Assembly (NCBI RefSeq): GCF_001894745.1
Contig: NZ_BBYF01000008.1
Coordinates: forward strand, 124,001 to 188,000
Direction of reading: 5' to 3'
Origin: Paenibacillus sp. NAIST15-1
GTDB taxonomy: Bacteria > Bacillota > Bacilli > Paenibacillales > Paenibacillaceae
DNA length: 64,000 nucleotides
Shown here: positions 43,312 through 50,940 of the stretch, in pieces
How positions within the stretch are numbered: position 1 is the stretch's first letter
How the letters are laid out: each line of letters opens with the position of its first letter
Notes under the pieces: generated by a model
What the model was told of the DNA's origin: nothing
Seen by the model: only the letters and a program-made list of their open reading frames with translations
The model's database searches: none
Made by a program: the position numbers and the translations under genes

Positions 43312-44451
43312 TTGAAAAAAATAATAACAGCAGTTCTAGGGATAGCCTTAACTTTTACATTCATTACACCACATGGGCAAGCTCACGCAGATGCAAGTTC
43401 ATATGGGGTTATGGATACGAAGGCGTACCGTACTTACGTCCCGATACGCTATTTGAGCGATAAGCTGCACTATCAAGTGACATGGGAGCCTACGAGTAAG
43501 CGCATAGAGGTGGTAAGCGACGATAATTATCTGGAGATGACATTAGGTACAACGCAGGCATATGTCAACGGAATGAATACGGAGTTGGAAGCAGCCCCAT
43601 TCCGAGCAGGGGGGACGACTTATGTTCCAGTTCGGTTCGTCAGCGAAGCAATGAACCTGTCTATGGAATGGGACAAGAACGGATCGCTTGTCCATTTTTG
43701 GAATGGGGACAGTCATGTTCGCTTGCCTATTGTCTCGAAGCAGCGGATCAACCAAACATCGTCAATTGAGAAGAGCTGGCGAGCATTCAAGGTCGGGAAC
43801 AAGCGGGTGACGACCACGATGCTGACCATAAATCTGCTGCATCCTCATATACGTCTCGGCGTAGGAGTGGGTTACGGAGGAGAGGGCTCGGTCGATAACC
43901 TCAAGCATATGGCAAAGCGTAATTATGCAATCGCTGCGATAAATGGGGGCTACTTTGATGCTTATTCCAATTCGAAGGTGAAAGTCCCGTATGGCTATGT
44001 AGTTAGAAACGGAAAAATGATACATAACGGCTCTGGCGATAAACGAAGTGTGCTTCTGTTCACGAAAGATAATCAAGTAGAGATGATCCCGGGGCCATCA
44101 TTCATAGATCGATTCCAAGAAGGGGATGTGTACGGAGCTTTGCAGGTAGGGCCGCGTCTTATTACAGACGGCAAGATTACCGTTAATCTGAAGGGCGAAG
44201 GCTTTAAAGATCCGAAAATATTGAAGCACAGCAGCATACGCAGTGCGGTTGGTATAACCAAGGACTACAAGCTAATGATCTTGACTACATCCAGCGCTAC
44301 GATTCCAGAGCTTGCTAAAGTGATGAAGCAGGCTGGCGCTTATCAGGCGATGAATTTGGATGGCGGAGCATCAAGCGGCCTTTATTACAATGGAAGATAT
44401 ATGACATACCCTGGGCGGAACATTAGCAATGCGCTGCTCATTTTTAAATAA
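43312..44451 (+). CDS. Exported phosphodiester glycosidase (NAGPA/DUF2233) with copper-amine-oxidase-like N-terminal domain
   Basis: A 379-residue secreted protein. A signal peptide (about 1-29, ending QAHADA) precedes a copper amine oxidase N-terminal-like domain (about 40-125) with the paired YVPIRYLSDKL and YVPVRFVSEAM. A phosphodiester glycosidase domain follows (about 170-379) with AAINGGYFDAYS and MNLDGGASSGLYY. Such enzymes remove sugars from phosphodiester-linked glycans at the surface. I use the TTG at 43312 (GGGAGAG 9 bp upstream); a GTG at 43303 is too close to that site. Confidence 0.87.
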   Translation: MKKIITAVLGIALTFTFITPHGQAHADASSYGVMDTKAYRTYVPIRYLSDKLHYQVTWEPTSKRIEVVSDDNYLEMTLGTTQAYVNGMNTELEAAPFRAGGTTYVPVRFVSEAMNLSMEWDKNGSLVHFWNGDSHVRLPIVSKQRINQTSSIEKSWRAFKVGNKRVTTTMLTINLLHPHIRLGVGVGYGGEGSVDNLKHMAKRNYAIAAINGGYFDAYSNSKVKVPYGYVVRNGKMIHNGSGDKRSVLLFTKDNQVEMIPGPSFIDRFQEGDVYGALQVGPRLITDGKITVNLKGEGFKDPKILKHSSIRSAVGITKDYKLMILTTSSATIPELAKVMKQAGAYQAMNLDGGASSGLYYNGRYMTYPGRNISNALLIFK

Positions 44452-44462
44452 AAGAAGTACTG

Positions 44463-44504
44463 AAAAACAGCCGCAAAATTGCTATATTAGCAGACTGCGG
44501 CTGT
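44463..44504 (-). terminator. Intrinsic terminator for the pentapeptide gene
   Basis: ACAGCCGCA and TGCGGCTGT (44467-44475 with 44496-44504) form a 9-bp stem. On the minus strand it is followed by TTTTTCA, so it mainly ends the pentapeptide gene and may also stop the convergent glycosidase. Confidence 0.75.
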
Positions 44505-44519
44505 TACTCTATCTACGAA

Positions 44520-45125
44520 TCAATCTACCTTGGCTCCGTATGCTCTAGCAAATGCAACGGCTTGAATCATATCAATTCGGACTTTGGTAAGTTCCAGTGC
44601 TTTGAAGTTCACTCCGTTCATCTCAGCTCCTCGCAAATCTGCACCAGCCAATTTGGTTTTGGTGAGATTTGTACGGGTTAGATCGGCATCCCGTAGGTCA
44701 GCCTTCTCCAGCTTGCTTTCAGTCAGGTCTGCCTCCATGAAGCGAACACCACGCAAGTTCTGCCTCGTTAAGTTCGCATGGCGCATATTCGTATACGACC
44801 AATCTCCTCCGATAATCGTTATGCCATCCCATAATACAGTGGTGAAATCCGTCCCTACCATTTTGCATTCTGCAAATTTGGCCGCGAATAAATTCACTCC
44901 TGTGAACCGGCAATTCGTAAATGCACTGTGCGTGTGTGTAGAGCCATTGAGCACGGCTCCGGTGAAATCACAGTCAATAAATTGACAGCTTGTTGTCACT
45001 GCTCCATCCAGTTGTGCACCTCGGAAGCGGCAGGAGGTAAACGTGCAATTGCGCAGCTCAGACTCGCTCCAATTGACATAGCTAAAGTCGTTGCCGTCGT
45101 ACTGTTCTTCTATATAAGTTGTCAT
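44520..45125 (-). CDS. Pentapeptide-repeat protein
   Basis: A 201-residue protein built of tandem five-residue repeats of the A(D/N)LxX type, seen as NCTFTSCRFRGAQLDGA and LEKADLRDADLTRTNL. The fold is a right-handed quadrilateral helix. Members include Qnr and McbG, which protect DNA gyrase from quinolones or microcins, but most have no known role. The ATG at 45125 follows AAAGGAGTATCCT; the longer frame from 45215 has no ribosome site. It is transcribed alone. Confidence 0.88.
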   Translation of the reverse strand: MTTYIEEQYDGNDFSYVNWSESELRNCTFTSCRFRGAQLDGAVTTSCQFIDCDFTGAVLNGSTHTHSAFTNCRFTGVNLFAAKFAECKMVGTDFTTVLWDGITIIGGDWSYTNMRHANLTRQNLRGVRFMEADLTESKLEKADLRDADLTRTNLTKTKLAGADLRGAEMNGVNFKALELTKVRIDMIQAVAFARAYGAKVD

Positions 45126-45504
45126 AGGATACTCCTTTGTAGATTTCATACGATATCGTTCATCTATCCCAGTAGTTATCGTAACAAGGAAATCTACCTG
45201 TTTGCAATGATGCAAATATTACGAGGGGACATCACGAAAAAATACATTTCGACATTCTTTTTTCGACAGTCATCTCACTATTGTTTGTATATACTTTCTC
45301 TATGTCTTTTCCCATCCATAGATCGACACAGAAGTAGCATGAACAGGGATTTTCAACAAGATCCATGAAGATTATTATATTTTATGGAGACGCATATTAG
45401 AAATGGTTCAATTTCCAGATTCTAAGCAGGATTTTACATATTTTTGTTGAAGTATTGCCCATATCGGATATGGAATGATCCTTGAATACATACAGGGGTG
45501 TGAA
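45126..45504. other. Intergenic stretch without a supported gene
   Basis: This AT-rich divergent gap must hold promoters for the pentapeptide gene and the 7TM kinase. I see no conserved frame, repeat or RNA signature. Confidence 0.55.
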
Positions 45505-47436
45505 ATGGGATTTAAAAACTGGTTCACGCGAGGTATTTTCATAGGCCTCATTATATTGGTTATTGGAGCTATAACATCGCCTTCTCTATTATCCACACAA
45601 CCAGAACCCACTAAAATAACGATTACCCAATGGGATGTAATATGGGAAAAGCAGCAAAGTGCATGGAAGGACATTGTAAGGAGAACAGAGGGATGGGAGA
45701 CAATTGATCTTCAATCAAGCGTCCCTCTAAAGCCACAAGGAAGCCAATCTGCATGGTATCGAATTTCTCTCCCGCCTGTGCATTGGGATCAACCCGGGTT
45801 ATACATAAGTATGTTATATGGATTTGAAGTAGATGTATACTCGGATGAAGGTAGAAAGCTGTACCACTCTGCACGTGATTATGGATCTGACGTATATCAA
45901 ATTCTTGTGCCGATCAGACCATCCTCTAATAGTCAACATGTATATATCCATACGGCTACAACGGTAGAACGAATTGGAATCCAGAAATCAATCATCATCG
46001 GCAATTACCAAGAAATCATTCAAGATTATGCGAATCAAGGGCTCATAGATATTTTACTAGGTAGTTCATTGGTGTTTATCTCCATTGTAATGCTTATTTG
46101 CGTCTTTTCCCTTCGTAATATTGACGTGCCCAGTTGGTTATCTCTTAATATCGTAATCATGGCTGTTGGTATTATCATGATTACGAACTCTAAGTTTATT
46201 CATACTTATTTCGGCGAATATGGCAAACTGACTGTCATCTTATTTGACATCGCCATGCAAGCCCTTTCCCCAGCACTAACTTATTATTTCGAGCAAATTA
46301 CTGGACCCGGACCATTCTCAATTACATTGAAAATCAGGAAGTTTCAAGTTGTTTACTCTATACTCATGCTTGTGTGCCTGTTTATAAATATACTATCTAA
46401 TAATCAGTTCTATGGTTTTTTTTACTTTATAACCGTCAAAGTGTATGCAGTCCTAATTGTCGGGCAATTGTGCTTGCTGACGGGGCTTTCTATCGTATAC
46501 GCTATCCGAAAAAATGTGGACGCGATATTGTTTGCAATTGGCTTTACTGTTTTTGCTATTGTGACATTAGGAGAATTAGTTTGGTTTCTGCTTCATTCTG
46601 GCCAGTATGAACTTACCATTTGGAAATGGGGAGTTATTGCCTTTATCATTGCCTTCATCATGATTATGGGCAGAAGAATCGTTGCGACGCATGAACAGGT
46701 TATTCAATATTCCAAGGAGCTTGAAATGTACAACGGCAAGCTGCAGCATTCCGAAAAGATGCACATCATCAGCGAACTTGCAGCCTCTGTAGCCCATGAG
46801 GTGCGCAATCCGCTTCAGGTAACGAGAGGATTCCTTCAGTTGATGAAGAATCACTCGAATGACAAAGAAAAGGAATACGTGAAGCTTGCATTAACTGAGC
46901 TTGATCGCGCATCCGAAATTATTACTGATTTCCTCACTTTTGCGAAGCCAGAGCTCGAGGATGTCGTGATTCTTAATGTTGGGGAGGAGCTTAGGCAGAT
47001 TGAGGGGATACTTATGCCGCTTGCAAATATGCAGGGTGGTGTTATCGAATTGGAAGTAGAGTCAAATTTATTGATTTACGGCAACTCATCCAAGTTCAAG
47101 CAAGTATTTATCAATCTGATCAAGAATAGCATCGAAGCACTGCAGGATGGCGGTATGATCCGAATAGCAGGGTATGAAGAAAGAGGGGGTATCATGATCT
47201 GTGTTCAGGATGATGGTGTAGGGATGGATCAGGAGGAGATAGCACGCCTTGGCGAGCCTTATTTCTCGAATAAGACGAAGGGAACTGGGCTAGGGTTGAT
47301 GGTCACCTTCCGCATCGTTGAAGTTATGCAGGGAAGCATCCATTTTCACAGTGAGAAGGGGAAAGGGACAGAGGCGATAGTGCGCTTTCCTTCTGCACTG
47401 GAACAGCCACCTATTGCGCTTCATAGTGGTACTTAG
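45505..47436 (+). CDS. Orphan 7TM sensor histidine kinase (7TMR-DISM plus sporulation-kinase-like core)
   Basis: A 643-residue membrane kinase. A first transmembrane helix (about 8-28) precedes an extracellular beta-rich sensing region (about 35-180), then seven closely spaced helices (about 185-400), matching the 7TMR-DISM layout. The core has His431 in SVAHEVRNPLQVTRGFLQL, like KinA-KinE sporulation kinases, and an ATPase domain with NLIKNSIEAL and GTGLGLMVTFRIVEVM. The ATG at 45505 follows AGGGGTGTGAA. No response regulator is adjacent. It converges on the NHLP peptide/isoprenoid gene pair; whether it senses that product is open. Confidence 0.89.
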   Translation: MGFKNWFTRGIFIGLIILVIGAITSPSLLSTQPEPTKITITQWDVIWEKQQSAWKDIVRRTEGWETIDLQSSVPLKPQGSQSAWYRISLPPVHWDQPGLYISMLYGFEVDVYSDEGRKLYHSARDYGSDVYQILVPIRPSSNSQHVYIHTATTVERIGIQKSIIIGNYQEIIQDYANQGLIDILLGSSLVFISIVMLICVFSLRNIDVPSWLSLNIVIMAVGIIMITNSKFIHTYFGEYGKLTVILFDIAMQALSPALTYYFEQITGPGPFSITLKIRKFQVVYSILMLVCLFINILSNNQFYGFFYFITVKVYAVLIVGQLCLLTGLSIVYAIRKNVDAILFAIGFTVFAIVTLGELVWFLLHSGQYELTIWKWGVIAFIIAFIMIMGRRIVATHEQVIQYSKELEMYNGKLQHSEKMHIISELAASVAHEVRNPLQVTRGFLQLMKNHSNDKEKEYVKLALTELDRASEIITDFLTFAKPELEDVVILNVGEELRQIEGILMPLANMQGGVIELEVESNLLIYGNSSKFKQVFINLIKNSIEALQDGGMIRIAGYEERGGIMICVQDDGVGMDQEEIARLGEPYFSNKTKGTGLGLMVTFRIVEVMQGSIHFHSEKGKGTEAIVRFPSALEQPPIALHSGT

Positions 47437-47455
47437 ACGATTATACAATAGTGAG

Positions 47456-47503
47456 AAGGGGCATTCCACAAGTCATAGCCTGACGAGGGAAAGCCCCTTT
47501 TTA
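47456..47503. terminator. Terminator-like hairpin between the 7TM kinase and the NHLP peptide gene
   Basis: AAGGGGC near 47456 and GCCCCTT near 47495 form a 7-bp stem with a long loop, followed by TTTTAG on the plus strand. It lies between convergent genes and may act in both directions. Confidence 0.55.
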
Positions 47504-47515
47504 GAGGGAGATTAT

Positions 47516-47758
47516 TTACCAAACGAAACGGCGAACGCCTTCTGCAGGGAGTGTCTCTGCTGGATTTGGAGGTATGACGAGGACGAAGCGATCTTTTGTT
47601 TCTTCCTGAGTCGTTAGTTCAACATGGTCAGGAATCGAAATGCCTAGTACTTCTTTAATGGCAGCCTTCGGATCTTTGAGCAAGCGCTCCTTAAATGAAG
47701 GATCTTCCCAGGCCTTGTGAATGATTTGATTTTTGAAAAGTTGCTCCGTAGTTACCAT
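47516..47758 (-). CDS. NHLP leader peptide family RiPP precursor ending in Trp
   Basis: An 80-residue peptide precursor. The N-terminal part (IHKAWEDPSFKERLLKDPKA, then AIKEVLGISIPDHVEL) matches nitrile-hydratase-alpha-like leader peptides (NHLP), which are recognised by RiPP-modifying enzymes. After VLVIPPNPAE only a short tail remains, GVRRFVW, and there is no GG cleavage site. The last residue is Trp80. The ATG at 47758 follows GGAGGGGTGCAC. It lies 66 bp after an isoprenoid-synthase-like gene on the same strand, so a prenylated or terpene-linked peptide is possible; that link is inference. It could instead be a leaderless relic of a larger precursor. Confidence 0.82.
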   Translation of the reverse strand: MVTTEQLFKNQIIHKAWEDPSFKERLLKDPKAAIKEVLGISIPDHVELTTQEETKDRFVLVIPPNPAETLPAEGVRRFVW

Positions 47759-47824
47759 GTGCACCCCTCCGTATATGGAATGAACTACACAGATAATGTA
47801 ACACTTTGCCTGTTTTCTGAACTA

Positions 47825-48763
47825 CTACTTTGTTACCGAATTCGACAACCAATACGACAATCCGCCCATCATCAGCACTTCACGCTGCTGTCGAATATGG
47901 TCGGCTTCTTCGACAAGAATGTTTGCTAGTGAACGGTTAAACTCTACAAGTTGAGGGGACGCTTCCGGCATGGCATCCAGCTTGGCTTGAAGTTTCAAAG
48001 CTTCTTGACCAAAGGAAGCGAGGATGTCGGATACGGTAATGGCATGTCGAACGAGTTCCTCGGTAAGTGGTTTATCTGTCGGAATCTGTTGAATAGAACG
48101 AATCCACGCCAGCAGACAATTATAGCTTCCATCTTGTAGATCTGTCTGCCAATCTGCCCAGTCATCGGTCATCTGCAAACAAACAAGCACAGTATCAACG
48201 GCCTCGTTTACATGCGGGAGCTTATCCTCCATACCCGTTAAGAAGAGCGCGCCGCTACTAGACAGCTTGACGAGGGCTGACTTGTGAGCGACCTTGAGGC
48301 GATCCGTCATAAATACATCCTGCTCACGCTCGCTAGTGACGCCATGAACCCACTCCCATGTGTACTGCCTGAAGCTGTCCCATAACGGGGACTGGGGAGG
48401 GAACATCTGTCTATAGATGTCGAGCAATTCGATATAGCATAGATTACCCAAGGCAAGCTGCTCGGCCTTGTTATCGCAATCATTATCCATGACATCATCT
48501 TGGATAAAGTAATAGAGCATGCCGAATATGCTTGCAAGCGCCAGGCGGCGGCAATGCGCTGTCGAGAGTCCAGTCATGTCCTGCATCCAATAAGGGAGGC
48601 AGTAGCATATATAATTATTTGTGCTTCGATCGTTACTGGGATTGAATTTCTCTATATAGCGCAATCCTGCGTCATTCAGCGGGGCTGGGAATGTCTCGAT
48701 GATACACTCGGCATCTTGAAAGACCTGTTCAATCTCGGAGCGGAACGGTTCATACCAATGCAT
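47825..48763 (-). CDS. Class I isoprenoid synthase-like protein (ComQ/polyprenyl synthase fold)
   Basis: A 312-residue, mostly helical cytoplasmic protein. It carries two aspartate-rich motifs at the places expected for class I trans-prenyltransferases or terpene synthases: DDVMD at 89-93 (within YYFIQDDVMDND) and DDWAD at 200-204, continuing WQTDLQDG. Both motifs bind Mg-diphosphate in known enzymes, so it is likely active. The ATG at 48763 follows AGAAGGGATACT. The same transcription unit continues into the NHLP peptide gene. Overall similarity to ComQ is a matter of fold and context; it could also be a small terpene synthase. Confidence 0.75.
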   Translation of the reverse strand: MHWYEPFRSEIEQVFQDAECIIETFPAPLNDAGLRYIEKFNPSNDRSTNNYICYCLPYWMQDMTGLSTAHCRRLALASIFGMLYYFIQDDVMDNDCDNKAEQLALGNLCYIELLDIYRQMFPPQSPLWDSFRQYTWEWVHGVTSEREQDVFMTDRLKVAHKSALVKLSSSGALFLTGMEDKLPHVNEAVDTVLVCLQMTDDWADWQTDLQDGSYNCLLAWIRSIQQIPTDKPLTEELVRHAITVSDILASFGQEALKLQAKLDAMPEASPQLVEFNRSLANILVEEADHIRQQREVLMMGGLSYWLSNSVTK

Positions 48764-49262
48764 AGTATCCCTTCTTCCTATGTGATTGATGTTGCAACTC
48801 TGATATGTATGATGTTCGGACATGATGAGAAAACTGGCAGGCATGTGCAGCGTTTGTGAGTAGGATGGTAGCAGCATGAATGCATAAGAGGTAGGTGTGA
48901 GTGCGGAACTGACACAGAAGATGCAGATGTTGATAGGATATCTTGAATAGGAAGTGGAAGCTAGGAAGTTGAGATCAGTTACCACCAGTATAGAGGAAGA
49001 TTGGATACATCGACAAGAACATTGCTGACTATTAGGAAGAAGTCCAACTGGAGAAGTCTGCCTACAAAAATCTATCTACAAAAGTCTGTCTACCAAAGTC
49101 ACATCTCGCTTTGCTCATTTCGTTTCTACCTCGGCGCTCCCCTTGAGTTACCAGGGAACGGGATCTCGCTCGGGGAAAAGGGACGCAACCTACATGAAGC
49201 CATTCCGTATTGGTATAGAAATAACGGTTTAATCTAATGCGGAGACGGAGAGATCAAGAGGA
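48764..49262. other. Intergenic stretch with short tandem repeats
   Basis: This divergent gap contains a 14-bp tandem repeat at 49040-49100 and the promoters for the isoprenoid and EcsC genes. No convincing frame is present. Confidence 0.5.
49040..49100. repeat. Tandem 14-bp repeat, about four units
   Basis: AAGTCTGCCTACAA, AAATCTATCTACAA and AAGTCTGTCTACCA follow without gaps from 49054, ending in a partial AAGTC. A degenerate unit beginning AAGTC precedes them at 49040. Confidence 0.7.
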
Positions 49263-50111
49263 ATGGGAGAATCGAGAGACGAGCTTCAACAGATGCTGCA
49301 AGCGATAGAGGAATGGGAACGCGAGCAGAAGGACTTATCCATATTCGAGAAGATAGGACGGCTGCCATTCGCGCTGCTGGATCGCTTCACTCCCAAGGGG
49401 ATACAGAATAAGATTGCTGAATTGCTAGATGAGTTGGGAGGCTATCTCCATACAGGAGGAAGCTACCTCGTCCAGAAGAAGAGCATATTGCAGAAGCTTT
49501 GTGCAAAATGGGCAGAAGAAGATCCTGTTTCCCTGGCGGCCTCTACTGCGCAGGGGAATCCACTGGATCTGCTGGCTGTGAAGCAGATGCCTCTAGCTCT
49601 GAGCAACACAGTTGCGGATTCGGTACGGGAATCCAATAAGAAGGTAGCATTTGCTCAAGGGGCAACGACGGGATTTGGCGGCATATTTACATTAGCGGTA
49701 GATATACCTGCGGTTCTTGGGATCGCGCTTAAGGTGCTTCAGGAGACGGCGATCTGCTACGGCTTCGATCCGGATGATCCCAGAGAGCGGCTCTTTATTG
49801 TGAAGTGTATGCAGTTCACGATGTCCGACATTGTAGGCAAGCAGGCGGTGCTGCAAGACATTGGCGACTACGACAACCCGAATAGACTTCGAGACTCGGT
49901 GTCTGAAGTACAGGGATGGCGGGAGACGATGGTGTCCTTTACCGATAATTTTGGCTGGAAGAAGCTGTTCCAATCCGTGCCGGTTATCGGCATGATATTC
50001 GGTTCGTTTATGAACCGTTCTATGATTCATGACATGGCAGAGACAGCGCAGATGCTATACCGCAAGCGGGCAGTGCTGGAACGTCTCAATGCGCTGGATG
50101 ACTGCTGCTAA
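49263..50111 (+). CDS. EcsC family protein
   Basis: A 282-residue protein of the EcsC family. The conserved core is GATTGFGGIFTLAVDIPAVL, a hydrophobic stretch, followed by FGWKKLFQSVPVIGMIFG. EcsC accompanies the EcsAB exporter in Bacillus, but stand-alone members are common and their function is unknown. The ATG at 49263 has a modest AAGAGGA site. It is transcribed away from the NHLP/isoprenoid pair. Confidence 0.87.
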   Translation: MGESRDELQQMLQAIEEWEREQKDLSIFEKIGRLPFALLDRFTPKGIQNKIAELLDELGGYLHTGGSYLVQKKSILQKLCAKWAEEDPVSLAASTAQGNPLDLLAVKQMPLALSNTVADSVRESNKKVAFAQGATTGFGGIFTLAVDIPAVLGIALKVLQETAICYGFDPDDPRERLFIVKCMQFTMSDIVGKQAVLQDIGDYDNPNRLRDSVSEVQGWRETMVSFTDNFGWKKLFQSVPVIGMIFGSFMNRSMIHDMAETAQMLYRKRAVLERLNALDDCC

Positions 50112-50769
50112 GCGCTAGTTGCAGATATTGCTTGCTGCCCCTTCGAACCGATCCTTAATCCTATGGCAAGCGGCTCAAAGGGGCAGTGGTTAGATGTAAT
50201 GAATTCGGCCCAGCGGCAGCGGCCTGCGGCACAATTCACGTAAAGCAGGCCGCGGACCAGAGAGGCCGATGATGGAGATCAGGAGACGCTCTACTCTAGG
50301 ACATGATTCGCTTCTGTCCCTCTAGTGCTCGAATCTCGCTTACATTTTGCGTAAATTCTAACGTCCCCATATATTGCCCCGACTCATCCCGAACAGCGAA
50401 ATAGCGAAAATAGACGAACTTATCCTTGAACGGGATCCAGAAATCCTCGACATCTTTTTTTCGCGATTATTAATAAGTTCGCTCATCGTAAGTCTCCTTT
50501 GTCATTGAGATCCATTATCAATAAGTCAATGCATGCTTAGATGAAAGCAAAGAACAATACGGGACGATTTGATTGAGATCACATTTTGCTTTGCATAATT
50601 TTTGACGCATTTCCTTAAACGAATTGCATTTCCGTACCCAATCTTGGAACAGTACGGCTTATTTGTGCTGGCTAGGCACTTCATTTGTGTGTGGGGATAG
50701 GTGTGTTCTCAGTTTGTAAAGAAGAGTGAGGAAGCATAGGTGTTATGTATGTAAAAATATGGTTTGTTA
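50112..50769. other. Long intergenic stretch with hairpins and a decayed gene
   Basis: It holds CTGCCCCTT/AAGGGGCAG near 50140-50186 and the perfect GCGGCCTGC/GCAGGCCGC (50219-50227 with 50245-50253), neither with a T tract, plus the DUF438 remnant at 50296-50486. Beyond 50490 it is AT-rich with no recognisable feature. Confidence 0.5.
50296..50486 (-). pseudogene. Decayed DUF438/PAS protein with internal deletion
   Basis: An intact AAAGGAGACTTACG ribosome site and ATG at 50486 open a frame reading MSELINNREKKM. About 12 codons later the protein-like signal moves to another frame that reads EDFWIPFKDKFVYFRYFAVR, then GTLEFTQNVSEIRALEG and a stop at 50296. The latter matches the end of PAS/DUF438 (hemerythrin-associated) proteins. 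The start and the end of a normally much longer gene are thus joined with most of the middle missing and the frame shifted. Confidence 0.65.
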
Positions 50770-50940
50770 ATGGCAGGTATTTCAATTACTATTTATGTAC
50801 GGATATACACAGTGCGATGTAGAAATGAAGTGCATATCAAGGTACAGGAGTGCCGTAGACAGGCGGGCCCACATGCGGCTGATGAAGAGTCAGTCGATGC
50901 CGACATGGCCCAGTGCACGGTGCTGGTTAAACGAATATGA
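50770..50940 (+). CDS. Possible small protein translationally coupled to the ABC exporter
   Basis: A 56-codon frame from ATG 50770 whose TGA stop overlaps the ABC exporter ATG at 50937 (ATGA). It reads EVHIKVQECRRQAGPHAADE in its middle, with even, protein-like composition. No ribosome site is seen before 50770 and I do not recognise the sequence. The overlap is the main support; it may be a remnant of an upstream regulator gene. Confidence 0.3.
   Translation: MAGISITIYVRIYTVRCRNEVHIKVQECRRQAGPHAADEESVDADMAQCTVLVKRI

Noticed and set aside
47516..47758. Reading the small gene as a nitrile hydratase subunit
   Set aside because: Only the leader-like portion of the alpha-subunit fold is present; the metal-binding Cys motif is absent and length is 80 residues.
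49001..49237. 78-codon frame before EcsC
   Set aside because: It is produced by the 14-bp tandem repeats and low-complexity sequence, without a ribosome site.
50219..50253. GC-rich inverted repeat as a terminator for EcsC
   Set aside because: The stem is perfect but no T tract follows in either direction.
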